Shown here one piece after another: positions 36,161 through 44,787 of a stretch of DNA of 64,000 bases. Below the pieces are notes generated by a model, which saw only the letters and a program-made list of their open reading frames with translations, did no database searches and was not told the DNA's origin. The stretch's first letter is position 1; every line of letters starts with the position of its first letter. The translations under genes and the position numbers were made by a program. Origin of the DNA: DASSJT01 sp035691065 (GTDB taxonomy: Bacteria > Actinomycetota > Actinomycetes > Actinomycetales > Dermatophilaceae); the NCBI GenBank assembly GCA_035691065.1, contig DASSJT010000087.1, forward strand, positions 1 to 64,000, read 5' to 3'.

Positions 36161-36304
36161 CCCAGATGCAGCGGGGGCGTCAGTCCCTGCCGTCGCCCTG
36201 CCACGCAGCAGCAGCTCCAGCGACAGTCGCAGGCTGCAGCCGCGGGGCTGGGACGCGAGCTAACCGGTCGCGGCGAGTGGACGGCATACGGTCGAATTGC
36301 GGCC

Positions 36305-37090
36305 GTGAAGCCAGACGAGATGCTCGCCGCATTCCATGCCCAGATCCGCCTGAACGACAAGGACGCCGAGGCGACCAACATCGTGGAGCGGGATGGTCCG
36401 GTGCACCGCAACTATCCCGAGAACCCCGCGAAGCCGGGCGCGATGATCGAGTCACCGGAGGGCCTCGGTGACGACCCGGACCGCTGGATCTCACGCCAGC
36501 GGGACTTCTTCGCGGGGCGTGGGCAGGCGGTGGAGTGGAAGACGTACGGCTACGACGAGCCGGCCGACCTCGGTGCGCGGCTGTCTGCGCACGGTTTCGT
36601 GGCGGACGACGTCGAGGCGCTCATCCTCGGTGAGCTGACGGCCCTGGCTGACCAGCCAGTGGTGATTCCGGAGGGGGTGCGGTTGCGGGCGACAACGGCT
36701 GAGGACCTGCCAGGCGTCATGGCGCTGTTCGAGGCGGTCTGGCCGGGGACGTCGTGGGTCACCGAGAGCCACTTCGAGGAGCTGGCAGCCGTACCGGAGC
36801 TCATGCACGGCTGCCTCGTCGAGCGGGAGGCCGACGGGCTGGTCCTGACCGCCAGCTGGGTGCGGCTGACCGAGGGCACCGACTTCGCCGGGCTGTGGGG
36901 TGGCTCGACGCGCCCGGAATGGCGGCGCCGGGCGCTCTACCGGGCGTCCGTGGCCTACCGAGCCCGGCTGGCCCTCGACCGGGGATACCGGTTGGCCCGC
37001 GTCGACGCCTCGCCGAACTCCCGGCCGATCCTGACCCGCCTCGGACTCCACCAGGTGTCGACGACGACGCCCTACCGCCTCACCACCTGA
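36305..37090 (+). CDS. GNAT family N-acetyltransferase
   Basis: 261 residues. The C-terminal ~130 residues look like a GNAT domain: VRLRATTAEDLPGVMALFEAVWPG, FAGLWGGSTRPEWRRRALYRASVAYRARLALDRGYRLARVDASPNSRPILTRLG (read in parts). The N-terminal half, with PVHRNYPENPAKPGAMIESP and a second acyl-CoA-like fold, is less clear. The substrate is unknown. GTG 36305 start; a TACGGT at 36287-36292 may be its -10. The 144-base gap upstream holds nothing else. Confidence 0.75.
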   Translation: MKPDEMLAAFHAQIRLNDKDAEATNIVERDGPVHRNYPENPAKPGAMIESPEGLGDDPDRWISRQRDFFAGRGQAVEWKTYGYDEPADLGARLSAHGFVADDVEALILGELTALADQPVVIPEGVRLRATTAEDLPGVMALFEAVWPGTSWVTESHFEELAAVPELMHGCLVEREADGLVLTASWVRLTEGTDFAGLWGGSTRPEWRRRALYRASVAYRARLALDRGYRLARVDASPNSRPILTRLGLHQVSTTTPYRLTT

Positions 37091-37239
37091 AGCGTGGCGA
37101 AGCTTTGCGAGGCATGTCCGACCGCGCGTCCTGTCCGACCGCTGGCTTGCCTCTTGTGGAGCCGGGTCAGACAGGTGGAAAGATCGGTGCCGATAGCGCG
37201 ACAGCCGAGAGCGCGTTCGCCGATCTCGAAGGAGAGACC

Positions 37240-38271
37240 ATGCCCATCGCCACACCTGAGGTATACGCGGAGATGCTCGACCGGGCGAAGGCTGGCTCCT
37301 TCGCGTACCCGGCGATCAACGTCACCTCGTCGCAGACCCTCAACGCCGCGATCCGAGGGTTCGCCGAGGCCGAGAGCGACGGCATCGTCCAAGTGTCGAC
37401 GGGCGGTGCCGACTACCTCTCGGGGTCGACGGTCAAGGACATGGTCACCGGCGCCCTGGCCCTGTCCGCCTTCGCGCACGAGGTGGCCAAGAACTACGAC
37501 GTCAACATCGCGCTCCACACCGACCACTGCCCCAAGGACAAGCTCGACGGCTTCGTGCGGCCTCTGCTCGCGGCTTCGACCGAGCGGGTCAAGGCGGGTG
37601 GCACGCCGTGGTTCCAGTCGCACATGTGGGACGGCTCGGCGGTGCCCCTGGCCGATAACCTGCGGATCGCCGAGGAGCTCCTGGCGCTGGCCAGGGCGGC
37701 GAATGCGGTGCTCGAGATCGAGGTCGGCGTGGTCGGCGGCGAGGAGGACGGCGTGGTCGGCGCCCTCGACGAGAAGCTCTACTCCACGCCCGAGGACGCG
37801 ATCGCCACGGTCAAGGCCCTCGGCGCCGGCGAGAACGGCCGATACCTCACCGCCCTCACCTTCGGCAACGTCCACGGCGTCTACAAGCCGGGCAACGTCA
37901 AGCTGCGCCCCGAGATCCTGAAGAACGCCCAGGACGCGGCCGCCAAGGAGCTCGGCCTCGAGGTCGGCGCCCGCCCGTTCGACCTGGTCTTCCACGGTGG
38001 CTCTGGGTCGACCGCCGAGGAGATCGCGGAGGCGGTCGACTACGGCGTGGTCAAGATGAACGTCGACACCGACACGCAGTACGCCTTCACCCGCCCGGTC
38101 GCGGCGTTCATGTTCCGCCACTACGACGGCGTGCTCAAGATCGACGGCGAGGTGGGCAACAAGAAGCAGTACGACCCGCGCGCCTGGGGCAAGGAGGGCG
38201 AGGCCGCCATGGCGGCCCGCGTGGTCGAGGCCTGCCAGAACCTGCGCAGCGCCGGCACCCGCGTGGGCTGA
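37240..38271 (+). CDS. fbaA: Fructose-bisphosphate aldolase, class II
   Basis: Zinc-dependent aldolase of glycolysis/gluconeogenesis, 343 residues. Ligand and active-site segments are IALHTDHCPKD, EIEVGVVGGEEDGV, FGNVHGVYKPG, LVFHGGSGS and VVKMNVDTDTQYAF. ATG 37240 has AAGGAGAG. A DUF3151 gene lies 3.3 kb downstream; these two are often neighbours in actinobacteria, and here the flavin module separates them. A hairpin terminator follows the stop. Confidence 0.97.
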   Translation: MPIATPEVYAEMLDRAKAGSFAYPAINVTSSQTLNAAIRGFAEAESDGIVQVSTGGADYLSGSTVKDMVTGALALSAFAHEVAKNYDVNIALHTDHCPKDKLDGFVRPLLAASTERVKAGGTPWFQSHMWDGSAVPLADNLRIAEELLALARAANAVLEIEVGVVGGEEDGVVGALDEKLYSTPEDAIATVKALGAGENGRYLTALTFGNVHGVYKPGNVKLRPEILKNAQDAAAKELGLEVGARPFDLVFHGGSGSTAEEIAEAVDYGVVKMNVDTDTQYAFTRPVAAFMFRHYDGVLKIDGEVGNKKQYDPRAWGKEGEAAMAARVVEACQNLRSAGTRVG

Positions 38272-38285
38272 GTCGTACTGACCAC

Positions 38286-38332
38286 GAGGTATGCCGTGGG
38301 CCGGCCTGGGTGCCCGGCCCACGGCATACCTC
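38286..38332 (+). terminator. 19-bp perfect hairpin after fbaA
   Basis: Arms 38286-38304 and 38314-38332 pair perfectly with a 9-base loop, 15 bases after the stop, followed by TGTCTGG. Each arm carries GGTATGCCG or its complement. Confidence 0.88.
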
Positions 38333-38442
38333 TGTCTGGCGTCGACCTGACCGGCCGGGGTGCTGCCTGGTCGTTTTGTCGTCTTTGCCTCCTCGGCGGC
38401 AGCGGGTAGTCTCCGGAGCCGCGAAGGAGGCGAGCAGGTGCT

Positions 38443-39816
38443 GTGACGACGATCCAGGAGAGCCGGGCCGGTCGGCGGCAGGCGCTCAGGGCTGCGCGAC
38501 CGCGTCGGTCGCCGGCGGTGCCGCTCGTTGGAGCGGCCTGGGCTGGTGGCGCCGCGGTGCTGTGGCTCTGGTGGCGCGACACCCCGTTCGTCGAGCGCAC
38601 CCCCGCCGGGCTGCTGACCGGCGCCGGGCGGATCAGCGGTCTGGCGGCGGGCTACGTCATCGCGCTGGTCGTCCTGCTGATGTCGCGGCTGCCGGTCCTC
38701 GAGCGCCGAGTGGGATCGGACCGCGTGGCGCGTTGGCATGCCATGTGCGGGCGGTATGCCGTGGGGCTGGTGGTGGTCCACGTCACGCTCGTGGTGGGCG
38801 GCTATGCCGCGCAGGAGCGCACGGGCCTGGTCGAGCAGGCCTGGTCGGTCGTGACCACCTACCCGGAGATGGGCAAGGCCGCCCTGGGCACGGTGCTCGT
38901 GCTGGGGGTCGCGGTCGTTTCCGCCACGGCGGTGCGGCGGCGCCTTCGCTACGAGACCTGGTACTACCTGCACCTGCTCACCTACCTCGCCGTCTACCTC
39001 GCCTTCTGGCACCAGGTGGCGACTGGCGAGCAGTTCGCCGCCAGCCCGGCGGCCCGGGTTGCGTGGTACACGCTCTACGCAGGCGTCGGCCTGACCGTGG
39101 TCTGGTACCGGCTGGTCGTGCCGGTTCGGCTCAACCTCAGGCACCAGCTTCGGGTCGAGGGAACGGTCGTTGAGGCGCCGGACGTGGTGTCGATCCTGAT
39201 CCGTGGACGCCGGCTCGACGAGCTCGGAGCCGAGGCCGGCCAGTTCTTCCGCTGGCGGTTCCTCAGCGGTCCGCTGCGGTGGACGGCCAACCCGTACTCG
39301 CTCTCGGCGCCACCGCGGCATGACCTGCTCCGGATCACGGTCAAGGCGCTGGGCGGCCACAGCGCAGCCCTGTCCGGGCTGCGGCCAGGCACTCGGGTGT
39401 GGGCAGAGGGGCCCTACGGCGCCATGACGGCTGCCCGCCGGCGACGCAGCAAGGTACTTCTCCTGGCCGGTGGCACCGGCATCACCCCCCTCCGCGCGCT
39501 CTTCGAGACCCTGCCGGCCGGCCCGGGCGACCTGACCCTGCTCTACCGCGCCAGCCGTCCCGAGGATCTTGCGCTGTGGGAGGAGCTGCAGCAGATCGCG
39601 GCCGCGCGCAAGGCGCGGCTGATCTACGCCCTCAACGGCGCCGAGGGCGAACGTCCCGAGATCACGGTGGAGGGACTGCGCCGGCAGCTGCCCGACCTGG
39701 CGCGGCACGAGGTCTACCTGTGCGGCCCGGACGGCCTCATGGACGAGGTGTATGCCGTGCTTCGGGCTGCCGGGGTACCTCACCGCCACATTCACCACGA
39801 GTCCTTCGCGCGATGA
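38443..39816 (+). CDS. Ferric reductase-like transmembrane flavin oxidoreductase
   Basis: 457 residues. The N-terminal ~200 residues form about six membrane helices with candidate haem histidines (WHAMCGRYAVGLVVVHVTL, YLHLLTYLAVYLAFWHQ). The C-terminal half is a ferredoxin-NADP reductase module: FAD motif NPYSLSAPP, NAD(P) motif LAGGTGITPLRALF and CGPDGLMDEV. Cytosolic NAD(P)H electrons would cross the membrane through it. It overlaps the FMN-binding gene by four bases (ATGA), and ApbE follows, suggesting delivery to a flavinylated outside protein. A -10-like TAGTCT is at 38407-38412. Confidence 0.88.
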   Translation: MTTIQESRAGRRQALRAARPRRSPAVPLVGAAWAGGAAVLWLWWRDTPFVERTPAGLLTGAGRISGLAAGYVIALVVLLMSRLPVLERRVGSDRVARWHAMCGRYAVGLVVVHVTLVVGGYAAQERTGLVEQAWSVVTTYPEMGKAALGTVLVLGVAVVSATAVRRRLRYETWYYLHLLTYLAVYLAFWHQVATGEQFAASPAARVAWYTLYAGVGLTVVWYRLVVPVRLNLRHQLRVEGTVVEAPDVVSILIRGRRLDELGAEAGQFFRWRFLSGPLRWTANPYSLSAPPRHDLLRITVKALGGHSAALSGLRPGTRVWAEGPYGAMTAARRRRSKVLLLAGGTGITPLRALFETLPAGPGDLTLLYRASRPEDLALWEELQQIAAARKARLIYALNGAEGERPEITVEGLRRQLPDLARHEVYLCGPDGLMDEVYAVLRAAGVPHRHIHHESFAR

Positions 39817-40394
39817 GCCTGGCCAAGCAGCGCTCGCTGCGCCGGGTGGTGCTGGCACCAGTCGGTACGGGGTGCGGCATCGTCCTCATGCTGGCCCTCA
39901 AGCCCAGCTCCGACCCAGCGCTGGCTGCCCGGGTGCAGGCTGAACGCCCAGCATTCTCGGTCACGACCTCTGCCCCACCGAGCCCGTCCGCTGTCCCGAC
40001 GACGTCGGCCACGACGAAGGCCAGCCCCTCGACGACTGGCAAGGCGTCACGCTCGAGGACTGCGAGCTCGACCCCCACCTCGACGTCCGGGTCGTCCTCT
40101 GGCTCGGCGGCATCGACCACGCGGACCTTCACCGGGGCCACGGTCTCGACGAAGTACGGTCCGGTCCAGGTCAAGATCACGACTTCCGGCGGCCGGATCA
40201 CCGGTGCGTCGGCGCTGAAGTACCCGACCGAGACTGCGAAGAGCCAGATGCTCTCGGCGGAGGCCATCCCGGTGCTGAACCGCGAGACGCTCCAGGCGCA
40301 GAGCGCGAACATCGACGCCGTCTCTGGCGCGACGTACACGAGCGAGGGCTACCGTCAGTCCCTGCAGAGCGCTCTCGATGCCGCGGGCCTGTGA
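39813..40394 (+). CDS. FMN-binding domain protein (flavinylated, extracytoplasmic)
   Basis: 193 residues: an N-terminal membrane anchor (about 10-30), a Ser/Thr/Pro-rich spacer (about 45-100), then an FMN-binding domain (GPVQVKITTSGGRITGASALKYP). It ends with DAVSGATYTSEGY, the SGAT-type flavinylation site where ApbE attaches FMN to a threonine. It should act outside the membrane as an electron carrier. ApbE is encoded directly downstream with a four-base overlap. Confidence 0.88.
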   Translation: MSLAKQRSLRRVVLAPVGTGCGIVLMLALKPSSDPALAARVQAERPAFSVTTSAPPSPSAVPTTSATTKASPSTTGKASRSRTASSTPTSTSGSSSGSAASTTRTFTGATVSTKYGPVQVKITTSGGRITGASALKYPTETAKSQMLSAEAIPVLNRETLQAQSANIDAVSGATYTSEGYRQSLQSALDAAGL

Positions 40395-40516
40395 CCACTG
40401 GCGGGCCTGTGAGTGAGGGCCAGCCCGTGACCAGTGCCGGGCCTGGGAGCGAGGGCGGGTTTGTGACTAGAGGCGAGCCCGCGAGCGAGGGCGAGCTTGT
40501 GACCAGCGGCGAGCCG
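40391..40516. repeat. 36-bp repeat covering the apbE start, 3.5 units
   Basis: Units start at 40391, 40427 and 40463, with a half unit at 40499-40516. Each begins GTGACYAG-like and encodes a VTxGxPxSEGxx dodecapeptide. Every unit therefore carries a possible GTG start in the same frame. Confidence 0.9.
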
Positions 40517-41263
40517 CGCTGGCGCCACGTCGTCGAGGCCATGGGGACGGTTTTCTCGTTCGACGTGAGGGGTGTGGCTCGGGAGTCCTTCGGCGGCCAA
40601 CTCGCGGAGGCCGTCGCGCTGCTCCACAGGGTCGACGAGGTCTTCTCGACCTACCGGCCCGACAGTGACGTGAGCCGTCTGGCGCGTGGGGAGGTGCCGC
40701 TGGAGCGGTGCGCCCCCGAGGTGCGCGAGGTCCTGGAGCTGTGCGACGAGGCCGAGGCGGAGTCCGGTGGCTGGTTCACGGCCCGATACTGCGGCGCCTG
40801 GGACCCCACCGGGCTGGTGAAGGGCTGGGCAGTGGAGCGGGCCGCCCGGCTGCTCCGGGAGCGGGGTGCGTCGTCGGTGTGCCTCAACGGCGGCGGTGAC
40901 GTGCAGGTGTTCGGCGGGCCCTGGCGCATCGGCGTCACAGACCCGTTGCGGCCCGGGAACCTCATCGCGGTCGTGGCGGCCGACGGACCGCTGGCAGTGG
41001 CGACCTCGGGGCCCTCGGAGCGGGGATGCCACATCCTCGACCCGCACACCGGCGCCCCACCCGCGGCCGGGTTGGCGTCGGTCACGGTCGTGTCCACCAG
41101 TCTCACGGCCGCAGATGCGTCGGCCACCGCTGCCTATGCCATGGGAGACCGGGCGCGCGGCTGGCTCGAGGGCCGGCCAAGCGTCGAAGCCCTTGCCGTC
41201 ACAGTGGCGGGCGATACGTGGCGTACCAGCGGCTTCGACGCACTCGGATCCCTGCTCCGCTGA
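40391..41263 (+). CDS. apbE: FAD:protein FMN transferase (ApbE family)
   Basis: 290 residues in the longest version. EAMGTVFSFDV starts the ApbE domain near residue 50; DPTGLVKGWAVERAARLL, CLNGGGDVQVFG, VATSGPSERGCHILDP and TAADASATAAYAMG follow, matching the Mg/FAD site. It transfers FMN from FAD to the Thr of the upstream protein. The first ~42 codons are a 36-bp repeat that reiterates in-frame GTG codons (40391, 40427, 40463, 40499), so the true start is uncertain. No signal peptide is evident. Confidence 0.9.
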   Translation: MTTGGPVSEGQPVTSAGPGSEGGFVTRGEPASEGELVTSGEPRWRHVVEAMGTVFSFDVRGVARESFGGQLAEAVALLHRVDEVFSTYRPDSDVSRLARGEVPLERCAPEVREVLELCDEAEAESGGWFTARYCGAWDPTGLVKGWAVERAARLLRERGASSVCLNGGGDVQVFGGPWRIGVTDPLRPGNLIAVVAADGPLAVATSGPSERGCHILDPHTGAPPAAGLASVTVVSTSLTAADASATAAYAMGDRARGWLEGRPSVEALAVTVAGDTWRTSGFDALGSLLR

Positions 41264-41304
41264 CCGACCCGCCTCGCGGACCAGAACAGTGTCGTGTAAC
41301 AAAC

Positions 41305-41338
41305 GAACCCAGGTTGCGGATATCCACAACCTGGGTTC
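41305..41338 (+). terminator. Terminator hairpin after apbE
   Basis: GAACCCAGGTTG (41305-41316) pairs with CAACCTGGGTTC (41327-41338) around a 10-base AT-richer loop, followed by CCTTTCTATATC. It ends the flavin module. The rest of 41264-41582 has no gene; it holds the DUF3151 leader. Confidence 0.75.
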
Positions 41339-41454
41339 CCTTTCTATATCACCCTCCCTTGACCTGCCAGCCCCTGCACAGCGCCGTGCGGATGGCGACC
41401 GCCACGGTGCGTCGGCATGAGCTGGGTTGCGCACCGCACACGATCGAGACCCCC

Positions 41455-41460
41455 TAGGGT
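41455..41460 (+). promoter_or_regulatory. Candidate -10 box upstream of the DUF3151 gene
   Basis: TAGGGT, 123 bases before the ATG at 41583. It is flanked by a partial inverted repeat, ACACGA/TCGTGT. Confidence 0.35.
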
Positions 41461-41582
41461 CGTGTCTCGGTGTCAGCGGGACGGTACCGCCTCTCGTGGT
41501 GGTCGGTTCCTGGTCACCGACGGTCTGGCTCAAACGCTCCCCAGCCCAGCATTCCGGCCGGGGTCTGACAGAGGAGAAACCC

Positions 41583-41984
41583 ATGGACAACCTGCTCGGT
41601 ACACCTGAAACGCTCCTTCCCGCTGACCCCGCAACCGACGAGGTCGCCGAGGGCGTGCCCCCACAGCAAGTGGCCACGGTGTACCCGGCGTCGTCCCTGG
41701 CTTGGGCCGTTCTCTCCGAGAGTGCCCTGCAGGCCGGCCTCCCCGTCGAGGCGTACGCCTTCGCCCGAACCGGCTACCACCGCGGGCTCGACGCCCTCCG
41801 CAGGGCCGGGTGGCGCGGGCAGGGTCCGATCCCGTGGTCTCACGAGCCGAACCGCGGCTTCCTGCGCGCTCTGGCCGCGCTCTCCAGGGCCGCCGCGGCC
41901 ATCGGCGAGACCGACGAGCAGGAGCGCTGTGCGCAGTTCCTGCGGGACTCCTCGGCGGAGGCGGCGCGAGAGCTGGGCCTCTGA
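41583..41984 (+). CDS. DUF3151 domain-containing protein
   Basis: 133 residues with the family's conserved start MDNLLGTPETLLP and core VYPASSLAWAVLSESAL, AYAFARTGYHRGLDALRRAG and PNRGFLRALAALSRAA. It is a soluble helical protein of unknown function, restricted to actinobacteria and often close to fba and purA, as here. ATG 41583 has AGGAG. Confidence 0.9.
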   Translation: MDNLLGTPETLLPADPATDEVAEGVPPQQVATVYPASSLAWAVLSESALQAGLPVEAYAFARTGYHRGLDALRRAGWRGQGPIPWSHEPNRGFLRALAALSRAAAAIGETDEQERCAQFLRDSSAEAARELGL

Positions 41985-42093
41985 GCCGACGCGTCCGAGC
42001 GATCAGGTCGCCCGCTCCGCCGAATGCCCGACATTTCCTGTACGAGGAGCGCCATCCGGCAGCCCAGAGCGCATCCGCGCTCCTCACGCAGAC

Positions 42094-42180
42094 AAAGCCG
42101 GAGAGAGCGCAGCACGAGGCCGGAGAGGGCAAAGAACAAGGCCGGAGAGAGCAAAGAACAAAGCCGGAGAGAGCACAGAA
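42094..42180. repeat. 22-23-bp repeat, four units, between DUF3151 and the regulator gene
   Basis: Units of the type AAGCCGGAGAGAGCAAAGAACA start at about 42094, 42117, 42139 and 42161. They are purine-rich, unlike the surroundings. The 444-base gap 41985-42428 contains this array, the following hairpin and the promoter of the regulator gene; I see no gene in it. Confidence 0.88.
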
Positions 42181-42181
42181 A

Positions 42182-42217
42182 TGCCGGGGGACTGGAACCA
42201 TTTCCAGTCCCCCGGCA
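42182..42217. terminator. 16-bp perfect hairpin with CCAT loop
   Basis: TGCCGGGGGACTGGAA (42182-42197) pairs with its complement at 42202-42217. It lies directly after the purine-rich array. A strong intrinsic-terminator structure without a T-tract. Confidence 0.8.
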
Positions 42218-42428
42218 CTGCCCCCTGCGTGGAGCAGACGCGCGAGGCGCGCCTCTCGCTGACACGACTCGGTGTCCCCTGCTACCTCCGTCGTGCCGCA
42301 AACAGTCTGCCCTGCCTACCAGCGTGAAAGTGTCACTTGGCGGACATTGGCACTAACATGCCAACCATGTCAGCGATCAGTGTCATGATAGTGCACCCAT
42401 CGAGGTCGCAGAGAGGGAGTGCCGCACT

Positions 42429-43256
42429 GTGACTGACGTTGCGTCGAGCCGCTCAGCGTTGGCGACCCGCGATCCGCTGGGCTTTCTGCACGAGGCCTTC
42501 GACCGCGAGGTGCATCGCCTCGAGACGCGCCGCCTCGAGCTCGCCGCAGCCCGCGAGGCGCTGCTGGAGCTGAGCAGTCCCGGCTGGGGCCCGGACGGCT
42601 CGAGCGCCCCGCAGGGGTGGGAGCACGTGCCGCTGGAGATGACCCCCGCCGTCGTCGAGCGGCTCACCGCCAGCACCAGCGACGTCATGCGCGCCTGCAC
42701 GATGACCGTCGACCAGGGCCCCGGCGTCGATGAGACCAACATCCGCGAAGGGCAGCGCCGCATCTCTGGCGGGCTGGTCCAGCGAGCGCTCTACCCCCTC
42801 TCGCTGCTCGACACGCCGGTCGGGCAGCGCTGGATCCGGTCATGGGCCGACGTGGGCGAGGAGCAGCGCTTCATCGACCGCACCCCCACCGAGTTCGCCG
42901 TCTTCGGCAACCATGCGGTCCTTGCCGTCGAGGAGTGGGGCGACCCCGGCTCTCCCTACGTCCTGATCCGGGAACCGATGCTCGTCGAGATCTTCACGGC
43001 GTACTTCGACGCCACCTACTCCGCCGGGCTGCCGATGCCGCCCGAGCGGGCCGCCGACGACGACGACCGCCGCCTGCTGCGCCTTCTGGGCATGGGCATC
43101 AAGGACGAAGCGATCGCGCGCTACCTCGGCTGGAGCCTGCGGACAGTGCGGCGCCGGGTGGCTCGGCTCATGGTCGAGCTCGGCGTCGAGACCCGCTTCC
43201 AGCTCGGAATCGCGGCCGATCGAGCCGGTCTGGTCGGCGAGGAGCGCGTCCGCTGA
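42429..43256 (+). CDS. LuxR/TrmB-like HTH regulator
   Basis: 275 residues. The N-terminal part is helical (HRLETRRLELAAAREALLEL), followed by a sensor-like middle domain. The C-terminal helix-turn-helix LLGMGIKDEAIARYLGWSL leads into RTVRRRVARLMVELGVETRFQLG. It is related in this end to the regulator at 47806-48834. Ligand and targets are unknown. The GTG at 42429 is assumed; TAACAT near 42353 or CATGATAGT near 42383 could be promoter parts. Confidence 0.75.
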   Translation: MTDVASSRSALATRDPLGFLHEAFDREVHRLETRRLELAAAREALLELSSPGWGPDGSSAPQGWEHVPLEMTPAVVERLTASTSDVMRACTMTVDQGPGVDETNIREGQRRISGGLVQRALYPLSLLDTPVGQRWIRSWADVGEEQRFIDRTPTEFAVFGNHAVLAVEEWGDPGSPYVLIREPMLVEIFTAYFDATYSAGLPMPPERAADDDDRRLLRLLGMGIKDEAIARYLGWSLRTVRRRVARLMVELGVETRFQLGIAADRAGLVGEERVR

Positions 43257-43290
43257 GTCGAGCGCCCTCTTGGGTCGGACGGCAGGGCGA

Positions 43291-43296
43291 TAGGGT
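43291..43296 (+). promoter_or_regulatory. Candidate -10 box of purA
   Basis: TAGGGT, 140 bases before the purA ATG. The transcript would have a long GC-rich leader before GGAAGGGGG. Confidence 0.4.
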
Positions 43297-43435
43297 TGGC
43301 CGGCACTAGGGCCCCCACGCGCGCCCGCTGGGGCCTGAGCCGCGCGGGCCCGCGGACGCCTCACCACAGCACCTCCGCGAGCACCTGCGCGACGGGCGGC
43401 CGACGACACGCGACAACCGCAGGAAGGGGGCCCGC

Positions 43436-44719
43436 ATGCCGGCGATCGTGCTGGTCGGAGCCCAGTGGGGTGACGAGGGCAAGGGCAAGGCCACCGACCT
43501 GATGGGCAGCGCGGTCGACTACGTGGTCAAGTTCAACGGCGGCAACAACGCCGGCCACACCATCGTCATCGAGGGCGAGAAGTACGCCCTGCACCTGCTC
43601 CCCTCCGGCATCCTCACCCCGACGTGCACACCGGTCATCGGCAACGGCGTCGTGATCGACCTCGGGGTCCTGTTCGAGGAGATCGACGCCCTGGAGGCGC
43701 GGGGCATCGACACGTCGAGGCTTCTGGTCAGCGCGAGCGCGCACATCATCCCGACCTACAACCGGGTCCTCGACAAGGTGACGGAGCGGTTCCTGGGGTC
43801 GCGGCGGATCGGCACCACCGGCCGCGGCATCGGCCCGACCTACGCCGACAAGATGGCCCGCACCGGCATCCGCGTGCAGGACCTCTTCGACGAAGGGATC
43901 CTGCGGCAGAAGGTCGAGGCTGCCCTCGCGTTCAAGAACCAGGTGCTCGCCAAGATCTACAACCGGCGCGCGATCGAGCCCGACGAGGTGGTCGAAGAGC
44001 TACTTTCGTATGCCGGCCGGCTGGCTCCCATGGTCGCCGACACCTCGCTGGAGCTCGAGCAGGCGCTCAACGCCGGCAAGACGGTGCTGCTGGAGGCCGG
44101 GCAGGCGACGCTCCTAGACGTGGACCACGGCACGTACCCCTTCGTCACCTCGTCGAACGCCACCGCGGGTGGGGCCTGCACCGGTTCGGGCATCCCGCCG
44201 ACGCGCGTCGACCGGGTGATTGCGATCCTCAAGGCCTACTCCACCCGGGTGGGCGAGGGTCCGTTCCCCACAGAGCTCCACGACGACATGGGGGAGTTCC
44301 TCCGCAAGACGGGGGCGGAGTACGGCACGACGACGGGGCGGCCTCGTCGGTGCGGCTGGGTGGACACCGTGGTCGGCCGCTACGCCACGCGTATCAACGG
44401 CGTCTCCGACTTCGTCGTCACCAAGCTGGACGTGCTCACCGGGCTCGACAAGGTCCCGGTCTGCGTGGCCTACGAGGTCGAGGGCAAGCGGCACGACGAG
44501 ATGCCTGTGAACCAGAGCGACTTCCACCACGCGCAGCCCGTCTACGAGGAGCTCGAGGGCTGGTGGGAGGACATCTCCGGGTGTCGGACCTTCGAGGAGC
44601 TGCCGGTCAACGCGCAGCGCTACGTGCTGCGTCTCGAGGAGCTGATCGGTGCGCGGGTGTCGGCCATCGGCGTCGGCCCCGGCCGCGACGAGATCATCCA
44701 GCGCCACGCCCTTCTCTGA
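43436..44719 (+). CDS. purA: Adenylosuccinate synthetase
   Basis: First committed step from IMP to AMP: GTP-dependent joining of IMP and aspartate. The 427-residue product has GAQWGDEGKGK (Asp13 catalytic), NNAGHTI (His), the IMP-binding TTGRGIGPTYADK, TYPFVTSSNATAGG and the GTP/aspartate loop TTTGRPRRCGW. ATG 43436 has GGAAGGGGG just upstream. Confidence 0.98.
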   Translation: MPAIVLVGAQWGDEGKGKATDLMGSAVDYVVKFNGGNNAGHTIVIEGEKYALHLLPSGILTPTCTPVIGNGVVIDLGVLFEEIDALEARGIDTSRLLVSASAHIIPTYNRVLDKVTERFLGSRRIGTTGRGIGPTYADKMARTGIRVQDLFDEGILRQKVEAALAFKNQVLAKIYNRRAIEPDEVVEELLSYAGRLAPMVADTSLELEQALNAGKTVLLEAGQATLLDVDHGTYPFVTSSNATAGGACTGSGIPPTRVDRVIAILKAYSTRVGEGPFPTELHDDMGEFLRKTGAEYGTTTGRPRRCGWVDTVVGRYATRINGVSDFVVTKLDVLTGLDKVPVCVAYEVEGKRHDEMPVNQSDFHHAQPVYEELEGWWEDISGCRTFEELPVNAQRYVLRLEELIGARVSAIGVGPGRDEIIQRHALL

Positions 44720-44787
44720 CTCGGGCACCACCCTTTCCGCAGCCCACGCACCTGCGGCGACAGCGACACGAGGGGTATGCCGCACGG

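Noticed and set aside
37072..39858. 928-codon minus-strand frame
   Set aside because: A shadow of fbaA, the flavin reductase gene and their gap; high GC makes such open frames common.
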